A stretch of DNA of 64,000 nucleotides. It comes from JBGVSA01 sp049840475. GTDB taxonomy: Bacteria; Pseudomonadota; Gammaproteobacteria; Burkholderiales; Rhodocyclaceae. A program made the position numbers and the translations under genes. The DNA lies in NCBI GenBank assembly GCA_049840475.1, contig JASGKX010000003.1:682001-746000 (forward strand), given 5' to 3'. Shown here in pieces: positions 9,172-18,555 of this stretch (positions are counted from its first letter, which is position 1; the number at the start of each line of letters is the position of its first letter). The notes under the pieces were generated by a model. The model was not told where the DNA came from, ran no database searches, and was given only the letters and a program-made list of their open reading frames with translations.

Positions 9172-10881
9172 TTACCCCTGCGCCACGCCCTCTTGCAGCA
9201 TGAGCAGAAGATCGGTCTTCGACACGTACCCCTGCAACATGCCGACGGCATCGACCATTGGCAGACGCTCGCCGGGGTGACTGGCAAAGACGCCGAGCGC
9301 GCTGCCCAGACTCATGTCGGGGCGCACGCGCGGGTAGCCCCGCAAGAGCAGGTTCGCGGGCACGGGTTGCTGCGGATCGCTGCCGCCGCGCAACAGCGGC
9401 CCGACGTCATGCAGCGACACGGCGCCGACAAAGCGCCCCTCGCCATCGGTCACATACACATGTTGCCAGCGGCTAGCGACGAAAGCCTGTTCGCATTCGG
9501 CCAGCGTGGCATGAGTCCCCACCATGGGCGGATCGTGGCGCAGCACGCTGGATGCCTGCTGATAGGCGAACGCGCTGGCGCGGTCCGGCTTGAGTGCGTC
9601 GGAGTACACCGAACGCTCACGCTGCAGCCGCGACACGAAATACGCGAGCACTGACGCCAGCATCAGCGGCAGCATGATTCCGTAGCTGCCCGTCATCTCA
9701 AAGATCATCAGGATCGCCGTCAGCGGCGCATGGGTGGTGCCCGACAGGAAAGCCGCCATGCCGATGGCCGCGAAGACGGGCGACGGCGCCAGCTCAGGCC
9801 ACAGGCAGTGAGCTGCTTCACCGAACAGGAAACCCAACGCCGCGCCCACGAAAAGGGTCGGCGTGAATACACCCCCTACAGCCCCCGAGCCCGTGGTCGC
9901 CGCCGTGGCGAACACTTTGCACACAAGGATCAGCATCACCCCTTGCCACATCCACTGGTTGGCAAGGATGCCGTTGACCACGCTGTAGCCATTGCCCCAG
10001 ACCTCGGGTCGCCACACGGAGATAAGGCCGACGATCAGCCCACCCAGTGCAAGGCGCGCCGGCAAGGGCCATGGCAGCCGGCGGAACGCTGTGCGCGACG
10101 ATTCGAGCAGCCGCAGGAACCACGGCGACATCAGGCCGGCTACGACCCCCAACAGACCATGCAAGGCAATCTCGCCCCGGCTGATCTGCTCGAAGGCAGG
10201 CATGTGGTAGACCGGGCCGTAATCAAGAAAACCATGCACGGTGATGTTGGCAACGACCGAGGCCACCACCAACGGCCCGAGGCTTTCGACCGCGATGGAC
10301 CGCAACACGATCTCGGCAATGAACAGCGCTCCAGCGATCGGCGCGTTGTAGGCCGCCGTGATGCCGGCAGCACCGCCGCAGGCGACCAGCAGACGACGAC
10401 GCGGAGCCGGCATGTTGCGCCACTGGCCGATCCACGAGCCGACCAATGCCGAGAGTTGCACCATGGAACCCTCGCGACCGATCGACGCCCCCGACGCGAT
10501 GGTGACGATCGACGAGGCCGCACGCAGCAGCGATTGGCGCGTGGAGAGTGCGCCGTCCTTGAGCGAGATGGCTTCCATGTAGTCGCTTGCCAACGCTACG
10601 CCATACCGGCGCGACCACAACAGGAAGAACCCCGCCACCAGCCCGCCCAGCGCAGGCACCAGCAAGCGCACGACAGGCGGCAGCGACATGGCCGCTTCCA
10701 CCAGGCCAGGTTGCTGGCCGTAGAGCGCGCGTTCGAACAGCGCCACGGCCTCGCGGAACACTACCGTCGCCAACGCCCCGAAAAAACCAATCAGCGCAGC
10801 GATCCATAGCGTGCGCTGCATTTCGCCCGGCATGAGCCGTTCGAGCAGCCACAATTTGAGTCCGGTGCGGGGCCAGGCCAT
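9172..10881 (-). CDS. ClC-family chloride channel/antiporter with C-terminal CBS pair
   Basis: About 569 residues from the ATG at 10881 (MAWPRTGLKLW); the open frame extends further upstream, but that stretch lacks family character. The N-terminal ~430 residues form the ClC membrane domain. The gating-glutamate motif reads GREGS at residues 135-139 (GREGP in most members), and the later pore motif is GGVFTPTLFVGAALG. Two CBS domains follow (~440-560, with HVYVTDGEGRFVGAVSLHDV and RLPMVDAVGMLQGYVSKTDL), which in this family bind adenine nucleotides. It resembles ClcB-type proteins linked to acid resistance. Channel versus proton-coupled exchange cannot be decided here. Confidence 0.9.
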   Translation of the reverse strand: MAWPRTGLKLWLLERLMPGEMQRTLWIAALIGFFGALATVVFREAVALFERALYGQQPGLVEAAMSLPPVVRLLVPALGGLVAGFFLLWSRRYGVALASDYMEAISLKDGALSTRQSLLRAASSIVTIASGASIGREGSMVQLSALVGSWIGQWRNMPAPRRRLLVACGGAAGITAAYNAPIAGALFIAEIVLRSIAVESLGPLVVASVVANITVHGFLDYGPVYHMPAFEQISRGEIALHGLLGVVAGLMSPWFLRLLESSRTAFRRLPWPLPARLALGGLIVGLISVWRPEVWGNGYSVVNGILANQWMWQGVMLILVCKVFATAATTGSGAVGGVFTPTLFVGAALGFLFGEAAHCLWPELAPSPVFAAIGMAAFLSGTTHAPLTAILMIFEMTGSYGIMLPLMLASVLAYFVSRLQRERSVYSDALKPDRASAFAYQQASSVLRHDPPMVGTHATLAECEQAFVASRWQHVYVTDGEGRFVGAVSLHDVGPLLRGGSDPQQPVPANLLLRGYPRVRPDMSLGSALGVFASHPGERLPMVDAVGMLQGYVSKTDLLLMLQEGVAQG

Positions 10882-11005
10882 GCGTTTCCCTCGACAAAGC
10901 GCAGCCCGCATTCTGGTCCATGCGCCGAAAACGTGCATGTCCAGCGTAAAATCGCCGCCTTCGATCCGTGCAATACGCCCGGATGACGCGACCACCGGAA
11001 TCACC

Positions 11006-11842
11006 ATGCTCAGCTACCGCCACGCCTTTCATGCCGGCAATCATGCCGACGTGCTCAAGCACATCGTTCTCGTGCAAGTCCTGGAGCACATGCGCCAGAA
11101 GGACAAGGCGTTCTGGGTCATCGACACCCACGCAGGCGCCGGGCTTTACGCGCTCGACGAAGGCTACGCGACCAAGCTGGCCGAGCACGTGGATGGCGTC
11201 AGCCGTCTGTGGTCGCGCACCGATCTGCCGCCCGCCGTCGCCGAATATCTGGACGCGGTGCGCTCCATCAACGGCGATCGGTTGTCCGCCTACCCCGGCT
11301 CACCGTGGATCGCACAGCACTATCTTCGCGAGCAGGACCGCCTGCGTCTGTTCGAACTGCACTCTTCCGACGCACGCCTGCTTGCCGACAACCTGCGCCA
11401 CGCCGCGCACCAGACCATCGTCACGCAAGGCGACGGTTTTGCCGGCCTGAAGGCCATACTCCCTCCTCCGCCCCGGCGCGCGGTGACGTTGATCGACCCA
11501 TCATACGAACTGCCTGAGGATTACACCCGCGTTGTCACCGCGCTGCGCGACAGCCTGCAACGCTTTGCCACCGGCACTTATGCCGTGTGGTATCCGATGC
11601 TGTCGAAGCCCGAATCGCGCCGCTTTGCGCAAAAGCTGAAAGAAATCGAAGTCGACAATTGGCTGCACGTGAGCCTGTCGGTACGCGCACCCGAGGCCAT
11701 GGGGATGTTCGGCAGCGGCATGTTCGTCATCAATCCTCCCTGGAAGCTGATGGAAACGCTGCGCGGCGTCATGCCCTGGCTCACCGAAGTACTGGCCCAG
11801 GACGAAGGCGCAAGTTTCGTGCTGGAAGGCGAATCGAAGTGA
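11006..11842 (+). CDS. rlmJ: 23S rRNA (adenine(2030)-N(6))-methyltransferase RlmJ
   Basis: A 278-residue protein starting MLSYRHAFHAGNHADVLKH, the hallmark RlmJ N-terminus. RlmJ methylates A2030 of 23S rRNA on unfolded rRNA. The SAM-binding region is around VIDTHAGAGLYAL. The catalytic motif IV reads DPSYE at residue 164, where the E. coli enzyme has DPPYE at the same number; the Pro-to-Ser change is a mild departure from the usual N6-adenine consensus. The start was set at the ATG at 11006 because the family begins exactly there. It is divergent from the ClC gene. Confidence 0.93.
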   Translation: MLSYRHAFHAGNHADVLKHIVLVQVLEHMRQKDKAFWVIDTHAGAGLYALDEGYATKLAEHVDGVSRLWSRTDLPPAVAEYLDAVRSINGDRLSAYPGSPWIAQHYLREQDRLRLFELHSSDARLLADNLRHAAHQTIVTQGDGFAGLKAILPPPPRRAVTLIDPSYELPEDYTRVVTALRDSLQRFATGTYAVWYPMLSKPESRRFAQKLKEIEVDNWLHVSLSVRAPEAMGMFGSGMFVINPPWKLMETLRGVMPWLTEVLAQDEGASFVLEGESK

Positions 11843-11856
11843 ACGCTTCGTAAACG

Positions 11857-11891
11857 AAAAAGGCTCCGTCGCGATGGCACACGACGGAGCC
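11857..11891 (-). terminator. Rho-independent terminator of the pilin operon
   Basis: A perfect 10-base inverted repeat (GGCTCCGTCG at 11862-11871 and CGACGGAGCC at 11882-11891) flanks a 10-base loop. Five A residues lie at 11857-11861 on the plus strand, so on the minus strand the hairpin is followed by a U-run. It sits about 28 bases beyond the pilE stop and 15 bases beyond the convergent rlmJ stop. Confidence 0.85.
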
Positions 11892-11919
11892 GGCGAGCAT
11901 GACTCGCGCGTTCGAACGA

Positions 11920-12333
11920 TCAGAAAGCGTCGCTACCTGTCGGGCAACTCGTTGCGCTGTAGCTGAAGGTGGGCGCATTGCACTTCTTGCACGCGCAACG
12001 CACGCCCTTTGAGTTGATGCCCGCCCACACCTTCAGTTTGCTGTCCGTACCGCTGAGCGAATACGCCAGCGGCGCAGAACTGCTGTCCACCGAATAGTTG
12101 TACGTGTACAGGTTGCTGTACGAAGGCGACACGCTGGTCGAGTACGTATTGCTCGCCACCAGCGTACGTTCCAGCGAGTTACCCGTGTTCATGATCGCTT
12201 CCTTCACCTGCGCCAGGTGAGTGCTGCGGATGTAATCCTGATACGACGGGTAAGCGATCGCCGCGAGGATGCCGATGATCGCCACCGTAATCATCAGCTC
12301 GATCAGCGTGAAACCCTTCGATGCCGTGCGCAT
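11920..12333 (-). CDS. pilE: Type IV minor pilin PilE
   Basis: A 137-residue prepilin. The leader MRTASKG is cut before FTLIELMITVAIIGILAA, the standard class III signal and hydrophobic alpha1 helix with Glu5. The C-terminal part has four cysteines (CACKKC and TSCPTG) that may form disulfide loops. It is the last gene of the six-gene minor pilin operon, 7 bases after pilY1, the place PilE occupies in the Pseudomonas fimU-pilVWXY1-pilE operon. Processing by the prepilin peptidase and a role in pilus-tip priming follow from the family. A terminator lies just beyond it. Confidence 0.92.
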   Translation of the reverse strand: MRTASKGFTLIELMITVAIIGILAAIAYPSYQDYIRSTHLAQVKEAIMNTGNSLERTLVASNTYSTSVSPSYSNLYTYNYSVDSSSAPLAYSLSGTDSKLKVWAGINSKGVRCACKKCNAPTFSYSATSCPTGSDAF

Positions 12334-12340
12334 GCGTGCC

Positions 12341-14842
12341 TCAGTAGTAATTGGTCAGTTCGCGCCAGTTCACGCGGCCCGGGGGGTTGGCCTGGGTGTC
12401 CTCGATCTGTCCCCAACCCGTATTGGGTGAGGCGTTGCTCTTACCGCCATTGGCATAGCCGAACGCAAAGCTGCGCGCGCCGACGACACCGAGAGATATG
12501 CGCACCGCCTCGCCCCTGCCAAGGTAGTGCGTGACAGCCGAGCCAACCGAGGCTCCGCGGAAAGTCACGCCACTAAGTCTCGGCAGCCCGTCGTCCAGCC
12601 CGATCGGCCCATAGACGTAGCCGTCCTGACCACAGCTCGTCGTAATCGTATAGGGGAAGGTGACCTTCTCATCGCCGAAGGTCGGCGACGCGGTAATGAC
12701 CGAACCTGCGGGCAGTGCTTCGATACCCGTAGCCGACGACTCCTGGACCCCGACGTACCAAGCGCGCGCCCAGCCTGACGCACTCTGCTGAAATCCCGTG
12801 ATACGGCTCATCGTGTGTCCAAGCACGATCAGGAAAGTGCCGCTGTCGCTTTTATGCCATCCAGCGTTCAGGCTGATAATCGGCTGTGCCGGTGACTGCC
12901 CCATGTTGCCCGGGCTGCTGCCCTGCGAGCCGGCGGAATTCACCACTTGTACGTTGCCGTTGCTGTCGCCGTAGTAGATGGTCAAGTTGTCGATATAGAG
13001 AAGATTGCTCGTCGCAGTGGTGGGCAATGTCGCCGTGCTCGCACTCGTCGCCCCACTGCTATCCACGTTGCGGATGATCAGTTGGTTGTTGCGGATGTAC
13101 GCGACCCGGGCGACTGTTGAAGTCTCGCGCACTGGTCCCGACGGCGCGGCACCGCCAAATGTGCCGTAGGTATATGAGGGCGATGTCGCAGCGGCCACGT
13201 AGTCGTTCCAGGCAACCGAAACCAGATCGCCATCGCCGTCCAGTTTGAGTGACATGTGCAGCGCACCCTGCATGGCAGTGCCAGTGATATAGGTTACGCC
13301 GCCAGAAATCACCACATTGATTTGTCCCCAGGGGTGAGCATCCGCCATGGCCTTGGGATCGGCCGTCTGCGGCAACAACTCGCGCGGGATCCAGCCCCAT
13401 TTGAGCGTGCCCGTTTTGCGATCGACCGAATACAGAATGCCATCGTCTGCTGCGAACAGCACGGCATCACCCACGATGATGGGTGCGGTTCGCCATGGCC
13501 GCCCGACAAGCGAGGCCGGGTCGCGACCAGCGAGCATCGCGCCACCACCGTAGTTTGGATCGAAGATGGTCGCGATCAGCGTCGTGAACTTGCCACTCGA
13601 CGCACCGAACGCTGCCGCATCCACATCTTTCAGTTTGACCAGCGCACCGGTGCTGCCGACGGTTTGAATGCGGTTGCTCCGGTCCGTCGCCGTCATGACC
13701 GTTGCGGCATCCCAGGCAGCCGTTCCCGCCAGTGATCCATCAGCCTGCTCCCCATAGGCGAACAGATGACCGGAAGTGCCCGCGGTACCGCTTGCAGTCA
13801 CGTCGCGCTGCACGGCGAAGAATGCGTAATCTCCCACGCTGGCACGCGGTGGCACCGCCGGCGGCGCAAGATTGTAGTAGCCGTTGGTCGGGTCCTCTGT
13901 CGTCGTTCCAGAGTTTCCCCCCATCGAACTAGCCTTGGAGTAGTAGTAGGTATTGCTGTTGTTCTGGACTTTGACGCTGCTGGCGAGGATTTCGCCCACC
14001 ACGAAAGTCGAACCATTCGCCAAGTCCGCAATGCCTTGGTCGACATAGATGCCGGCGGCGATGGAGATATTGTTCTGCGGCGTGAAGTTGCCGGTGTAGA
14101 TGTTGATCTGCAGACGCTCCGGGGATTGCGCCGCACCCAACGTGCTGGCCTCCTTCACGCTGGTGGGTTTGCTGCAGGTCGTCATATTGACGCAGCTGAC
14201 ACCGCCATTGAGCGTCAGTCCGTTCTTGACGTTCAACGTCACCACGCCGACGCTGCCACTCACCTTGATGTTGAAACCCGCCTGAGTGTCGATGCTCTCG
14301 ATGTAATACGTGCCCGGCGCAAAGACGACCGTGCCTTTGTAGATCTGGAGTGTCTTGATGCGAGTGCCATCGACAAGGTTCACCACTGCACCGTCGGCGT
14401 TGCGCAAGAGCACGGTGTTGTAATCGCCCTTCGCCAGATTGACGGTCGTCGTGCTTTCCGTCGTCGAGTTGGTACTGGCAGAGAACGTCGGGAACGGCGT
14501 CAGCGTGCGGCGCTCCGGCGTCGTGCCCGTTGCCTGCATTGCCGTCGTCGGCGTGGTTGAGTAGTTCTGGCAGGTCTTGCCGTTGGCTACCGTCCCCGGC
14601 ATGGCCAGATTCGAACTTGTCACGTTCAACTGGTTGCCACCGAGGAATGCCACGTTGCACTGGCCGTTCGAGTCGTTGTTGCCGAAGGTGATACTGCCTC
14701 CGGCGAAAACCGAGAAGACGGACCCGAGTCCGTTCGATCCGCTACTGCTGCTTGAACTGGAACAGGTCTGGGCAACGGCCGCGCCGAGATGAAGGACAGC
14801 CAGCGTGGCTGCAGCGAAGCGACGTGCAAATCGGTAAGACAT
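12341..14842 (-). CDS. pilY1: PilY1-like pilus tip adhesin with an atypical N-terminal half
   Basis: About 833 residues from MSYRFARRFAAATLAVLHLG, a clear signal peptide. The C-terminal half carries PilY1-type beta-propeller signatures: AGRDPASLVGRPWRTAPIIV, then VLFAADDGILYSVDRKTG, and IYYGDSNGNVQVV. The N-terminal half is unusual. After a Ser-rich run it contains low-complexity, beta-rich, Thr/Asn-rich sequence (for example FAPGTYYIESIDTQAGFNIK and VVTLNVKNGLTLNGG) and no von Willebrand A motif (DxSxS). Its gene position, 7 bases after pilX and 7 before pilE, is that of pilY1. The role in pilus biogenesis and adhesion is inferred from position and propeller. Confidence 0.85.
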   Translation of the reverse strand: MSYRFARRFAAATLAVLHLGAAVAQTCSSSSSSSGSNGLGSVFSVFAGGSITFGNNDSNGQCNVAFLGGNQLNVTSSNLAMPGTVANGKTCQNYSTTPTTAMQATGTTPERRTLTPFPTFSASTNSTTESTTTVNLAKGDYNTVLLRNADGAVVNLVDGTRIKTLQIYKGTVVFAPGTYYIESIDTQAGFNIKVSGSVGVVTLNVKNGLTLNGGVSCVNMTTCSKPTSVKEASTLGAAQSPERLQINIYTGNFTPQNNISIAAGIYVDQGIADLANGSTFVVGEILASSVKVQNNSNTYYYSKASSMGGNSGTTTEDPTNGYYNLAPPAVPPRASVGDYAFFAVQRDVTASGTAGTSGHLFAYGEQADGSLAGTAAWDAATVMTATDRSNRIQTVGSTGALVKLKDVDAAAFGASSGKFTTLIATIFDPNYGGGAMLAGRDPASLVGRPWRTAPIIVGDAVLFAADDGILYSVDRKTGTLKWGWIPRELLPQTADPKAMADAHPWGQINVVISGGVTYITGTAMQGALHMSLKLDGDGDLVSVAWNDYVAAATSPSYTYGTFGGAAPSGPVRETSTVARVAYIRNNQLIIRNVDSSGATSASTATLPTTATSNLLYIDNLTIYYGDSNGNVQVVNSAGSQGSSPGNMGQSPAQPIISLNAGWHKSDSGTFLIVLGHTMSRITGFQQSASGWARAWYVGVQESSATGIEALPAGSVITASPTFGDEKVTFPYTITTSCGQDGYVYGPIGLDDGLPRLSGVTFRGASVGSAVTHYLGRGEAVRISLGVVGARSFAFGYANGGKSNASPNTGWGQIEDTQANPPGRVNWRELTNYY

Positions 14843-14849
14843 AAGAACC

Positions 14850-15383
14850 TCAGTATTCCCGCGACATCGACAATACAACGTTGGTCTCGCCACGCAGCCC
14901 GCCTGCGCTGGCGTAAATGGTGAAACGCGGCCGCCCGCTCATCGATAGATTCACCGCACCGTTGTTGCCCACGAGCTGACTGCCCAGCGCGGGTGCGAAG
15001 CCTTCGAACACGACCATGTAATAAGCGTCCGAGGTGCCGTCGACGAGCTTGGTGGCCTTGACGGACGAATCCGTTGGCCAAGGGTTGTAAGCCGGAATGT
15101 GCCCATCGGCGCGCACATAGAAGCCGTTGCCCTTGGCGCGAATGGCTGCGGCGATATCCGCCGACGTGGTCAGCGTGGCGATCACTGACTCAGCCTCTTT
15201 CGCCGCGCTTTCGGCGAGGAAGAACGCGCGCTGCCGATCCCCCCAGCCTGCGGCACCACGCGATTCGATCGAAGCGGTGCCAAAGCCCACGGCGGCGAGA
15301 AGCGCCACCATGACAAGCAGGACGAGCGCCATGATCAGCGCAACACCGCGCTGCGATTGTCTGCGCATGACAATGGATTTCAT
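14850..15383 (-). CDS. pilX: Type IV minor pilin PilX
   Basis: A 177-residue protein with the PilX-type N-terminus QRGVALIMALVLLVMVALLA, which lacks the GFTLxE leader of other pilins, as is usual for PilX. FFLAESAAKEAE follows the helix and is typical of the family. The soluble domain is small and ends with LSMSREY. The start overlaps the end of pilW by 4 bases; an internal ATG five codons later (MRRQSQRG) is a possible alternative. PilX is a minor pilin of the tip complex that works with PilY1, encoded 7 bases downstream. Confidence 0.9.
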   Translation of the reverse strand: MKSIVMRRQSQRGVALIMALVLLVMVALLAAVGFGTASIESRGAAGWGDRQRAFFLAESAAKEAESVIATLTTSADIAAAIRAKGNGFYVRADGHIPAYNPWPTDSSVKATKLVDGTSDAYYMVVFEGFAPALGSQLVGNNGAVNLSMSGRPRFTIYASAGGLRGETNVVLSMSREY

Positions 15384-16405
15384 CGATTACGCAATCCCAG
15401 GTTGAGGCGCAGCGGCAAGTAGGCGGCGTGATCGGACGCGGTCACCGTCTGTCCGCCGAAGACATACGAAGTCGTCACGTTCTGCACGTTCTGGTCGGAG
15501 CGCGCGAGCAGTTCGACGCTGACGGCGGTCACGTTCTTCCAGTTGGAAACCTGTGCGGCGGTCTGACCGAAAAGATCGGCAATGCCATCGGCATCGGAGT
15601 CGACTTCATAACGCACGCGCATATCGACGATCTTGGGTGAAATGAGGATCTTCGCCCCGCTGCTGGCATCGACCCGATACAGACCCTTCGGCTTGTTGGT
15701 CGGCTGGCCGACGAACCACCAGCGCGTATCCAGCGTGGCAACCGTGGCGCCAGCCGGATACAGCGCGCCGAGATCGTTTTTGCTGTTGCCACCGCCCAGC
15801 GTGCCGCTGGCGTTGGTCACCGCATGCGCGACCACGCCGTTCCCGTCCGAGTCGGTCGAATAACCGGTCACCTGAAATTTCGACAGATTGATGCAGTCGG
15901 TGACGATGGCTACGTCTCCCGACTTCGGCGAAGGCGTGTTGACGGCCACATTAAGGTCGGACGTTGACGACGTCGTGGCGGCTGTCAGCGTTGTCATCAC
16001 ACCGCTGATGCCAGTCAGCGCAACCATGTCGGACGCGGGGTTCGCGGCGGACGCGGCTGCCTGCCCCGCGGGCGCCGAGGCGATGGTGGCGCTCTTGTCA
16101 TACCCGCGCACCCCACCGGTTGACGAATCGAACACGCTGGTGGTCACCAGGGTGTTGATCGGGGGCTCGGCCATTGAGCACCCGAAATCCCCCGCCGCGC
16201 GCAGGTCGCGGGCCAGCGCATCGATGGCAATGCGCCCTTCGTTCTGGATATCGGACATCTGTGACGCCAACCGCGAAGTCTGGCGTTGATTGACGAACAG
16301 CGCCACGGCGCTGCCGATGACGATCATCCCCAGCACCATCGCGATCATCAGTTCAACGATGGTGAAACCCGATTGAGCGGTGCGGCGCTCAGGTGCGAAC
16401 GGCAT
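15380..16405 (-). CDS. pilW: Type IV minor pilin PilW
   Basis: A 341-residue prepilin-like protein. The leader ends in RTAQSG before FTIVELMIAMVLGMIVIGSA, and NEGRIAIDALARDLRAAG follows, the sequence typical of PilW just after the helix. It is longer than ordinary pilins, as PilW proteins are. The 5' end overlaps pilV by 17 bases and the 3' end overlaps pilX by 4, so the genes are translationally coupled. PilW is part of the minor pilin tip complex needed for pilus assembly. Confidence 0.92.
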   Translation of the reverse strand: MPFAPERRTAQSGFTIVELMIAMVLGMIVIGSAVALFVNQRQTSRLASQMSDIQNEGRIAIDALARDLRAAGDFGCSMAEPPINTLVTTSVFDSSTGGVRGYDKSATIASAPAGQAAASAANPASDMVALTGISGVMTTLTAATTSSTSDLNVAVNTPSPKSGDVAIVTDCINLSKFQVTGYSTDSDGNGVVAHAVTNASGTLGGGNSKNDLGALYPAGATVATLDTRWWFVGQPTNKPKGLYRVDASSGAKILISPKIVDMRVRYEVDSDADGIADLFGQTAAQVSNWKNVTAVSVELLARSDQNVQNVTTSYVFGGQTVTASDHAAYLPLRLNLGLRNR

Positions 16406-16796
16406 ACTGGGCCTTCACCTCATCATGACCGGGGGGCGTCCAACGGATCTCGATCGTGCAAACTGGTGCAGTGCACGTGACGGACGCGCGAGCCTTGGGC
16501 AGGTCGCGCTTGAGATTGGTCACCCACGTTTGCAGCGGGCCGCTGGTCGGCGTGGCCGCATCAAGCGTTAGCGAATACGTCGCCGACGAACCGCCGCGTG
16601 CGTAGGCAATCTGGTCCATCAGGTCCTGCGCATAGGTCGCTGCGACCACGACGTAACGTGAGTCGGACGACTGGCGCAGGCTCTCGGTCTGCAATCTGAG
16701 CCCGCCCACGAGCCCGATGGCCAGGACGATAATGGCCACCAGCACCTCGATGAGGGTGGAGCCGCGCTCAGAGGATCTGCGTCGTGCCGCCCGCAT
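16389..16796 (-). CDS. pilV: Type IV minor pilin PilV
   Basis: A 135-residue prepilin with leader SERGS before TLIEVLVAIIVLAIGLVGGL, matching PilV (the first residue after the cleavage-site Gly is Ser rather than Phe). The soluble part is short, with two cysteines (TCTAPVC). It overlaps fimT by 29 bases and pilW by 17. Its place as second gene of the run fits PilV in other minor pilin operons. Confidence 0.9.
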   Translation of the reverse strand: MRAARRRSSERGSTLIEVLVAIIVLAIGLVGGLRLQTESLRQSSDSRYVVVAATYAQDLMDQIAYARGGSSATYSLTLDAATPTSGPLQTWVTNLKRDLPKARASVTCTAPVCTIEIRWTPPGHDEVKAQYAVRT

Positions 16797-17274
16797 TGAT
16801 GCGCACCTGTGTCGTAATGGAACCTGCGGCGATCTCGTAGATCAAATCGGACGTCAATTGATTGGCGATGCCGGTAGGAGAGAAGACGATTTCCGTCCCC
16901 GTGCCGCTCAGCGTGGCGCCACGGTAGCGCTTGGCGAAGTCGGCCTGCGTCAAGCAACCGACGGCGGTGCTGCCCTGCACGATGGCCCAGGCGACCTGTC
17001 CGCCGCAGCTCTCGCTGTTCGTATTGACCTGCAGGCTGGTCCGCCGACCGGATTGCACGGCAAGCGCCCGCGCGTTGGCCGCCGCTCGCACCAGACCATC
17101 GGATGCAGAAGCGCCCTGCGTCTGCGACACGTTGCGCGACATGTCAGGCACGGCAACCATGAGCACGATCGCCAGGATTGCCACCGCCACGAGCATCTCG
17201 ACGAGCGTAAAGCCGTCTGTCCTCGTTACGCGGAGCGCCCCTTCATGAAAGCGTGCTATTCCGACTTTTCTCAT
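16768..17274 (-). CDS. fimT: Type IV minor pilin FimT/FimU (GspH-like)
   Basis: A 168-residue prepilin with the cleavage site in RTDGFTLVEMLVAVAILAIV and a GspH/FimT-type C-terminal domain. It is the first gene of the fimT-pilV-pilW-pilX-pilY1-pilE operon. The ATG chosen gives an unusually long leader (MRKVGIARFHEGALRVTRTDG, about 21 residues), so a start inside it, for example the GTG just before TRTDG, cannot be excluded. FimU/FimT-type minor pilins join the tip subcomplex to the pilus shaft; some bind DNA during uptake. Confidence 0.88.
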   Translation of the reverse strand: MRKVGIARFHEGALRVTRTDGFTLVEMLVAVAILAIVLMVAVPDMSRNVSQTQGASASDGLVRAAANARALAVQSGRRTSLQVNTNSESCGGQVAWAIVQGSTAVGCLTQADFAKRYRGATLSGTGTEIVFSPTGIANQLTSDLIYEIAAGSITTQVRINAGGTTQIL

Positions 17275-17469
17275 GGTTTCAGTGTAACCGTGTAGGTATA
17301 GGTATTTTTACCGATTTTGTTATTTTACGTGAACAAGGTCGCGGGAATCGTCTGACGGGCGGGCATTATCCGTATTCCGAAGGTTATGCACGCGTCCTGT
17401 TGGCCGTCAGTAGGAATTGGCCCACAATTTCAGTCGAATCCCCCCGAACCTTCGCCCGGAGTTCTCAGC

Positions 17470-18468
17470 ATGCGAATTGCAGTGTTCGATACCCACCCCT
17501 ACGATGAACAGGCCCTCACGGCCGCCAACGCCAGTTTTGGACACGAACTGGTCTTCTTTGAAGAGCGCTTGCACGATAAGACCGTCGAGCTCGCCAAAGG
17601 CTTCGACGTTGTGTGTCCTTTCGTCAATTGCCGCCTGCCGGCGGAGGTCATGCATCGCCTGGCCGAACTCGGCGTCGGTCTGGTGGCGCTACGCGCGGCC
17701 GGTTTCAATGGCATTGACATCGCTGCCGCCCAGCACGAGGGCGTCAAAGTGGCGCGCGTGCCGGCTTATTCGCCGGAAGCCGTGGCCGAACACACTTTTG
17801 CGCTCATCCTGACGCTGGTGCGCAAGACCCATCGCGCATACAACCGTGTGCGCGAGCAGAACTTTTCGCTCGACGGCCTTGAAGGCTTCACCCTCCACGG
17901 CAAGACCTTCGGTTCGCTCGGCGCAGGCCGCATTGGCCAATGCTCGATGCGCATCGCCAAAGGCCTGGGCATGAAGCTGCTGGCCTACGATCCGTACGAA
18001 AACCCCAAGATCGCCGAAGAAGTCGGGTTCCAGTACGCCTCGCTGAACGACGTGCTGGCCCAGGCCGACGTGATCTCGCTGCACCTGCCCCTGACCGACC
18101 AGAGCCACCACATCATCAGCCGCGACTCGCTGGCGCGCACCAAACGCGGCGTCGTGATTGCCAACACCAGTCGCGGTGGACTGATCGACACGGTGGCGTT
18201 GATCGACGCCCTCAAGAGCGGACAGGTTGGCGGCGTGGGTCTGGACGTCTATGAAATGGAGGAAGGCGTGTTCTTTCACGATCTGTCCGACCGCCCCTTG
18301 CAGGACGATCTGCTGGCGCGCCTGATGATCTTCCCCAATGCCCTGATCACCTCACACCAGGGCTTCCTGACCCGCGAGGCATTGCACGCCATCGCCCAGA
18401 CCACGCTGGGCAACGTTACCGCCTTCGAACGCAAGGAACCGCTGGCCAACGAGGTGATCTCAGCCTGA
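17470..18468 (+). CDS. D-2-hydroxyacid dehydrogenase (D-lactate dehydrogenase type)
   Basis: From MRIAVFDTHPYDEQALTAAN at 17470 the protein has 332 residues, the usual length for LdhA-type D-lactate dehydrogenases, which reduce pyruvate to D-lactate with NADH. The nucleotide-binding motif is SLGAGRIGQCSMRIAKGLG. The catalytic Arg lies in NTSRGGLIDT, and the acid/base His is in SHQGFLTREAL near the end. The open frame extends 84 bases upstream of the chosen ATG, but that stretch has no family character. Neighbours give no clue to a specific pathway, and other D-2-hydroxyacids are possible substrates. Confidence 0.88.
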   Translation: MRIAVFDTHPYDEQALTAANASFGHELVFFEERLHDKTVELAKGFDVVCPFVNCRLPAEVMHRLAELGVGLVALRAAGFNGIDIAAAQHEGVKVARVPAYSPEAVAEHTFALILTLVRKTHRAYNRVREQNFSLDGLEGFTLHGKTFGSLGAGRIGQCSMRIAKGLGMKLLAYDPYENPKIAEEVGFQYASLNDVLAQADVISLHLPLTDQSHHIISRDSLARTKRGVVIANTSRGGLIDTVALIDALKSGQVGGVGLDVYEMEEGVFFHDLSDRPLQDDLLARLMIFPNALITSHQGFLTREALHAIAQTTLGNVTAFERKEPLANEVISA

Positions 18469-18555
18469 CCGACAGCTCTGTGGGCGTTTGGCCGATACCT
18501 GGCCACGCCCTGCTCGCCCATCATCAAGGCACAGCCAGTCGGCAAGGAGGCAGTG

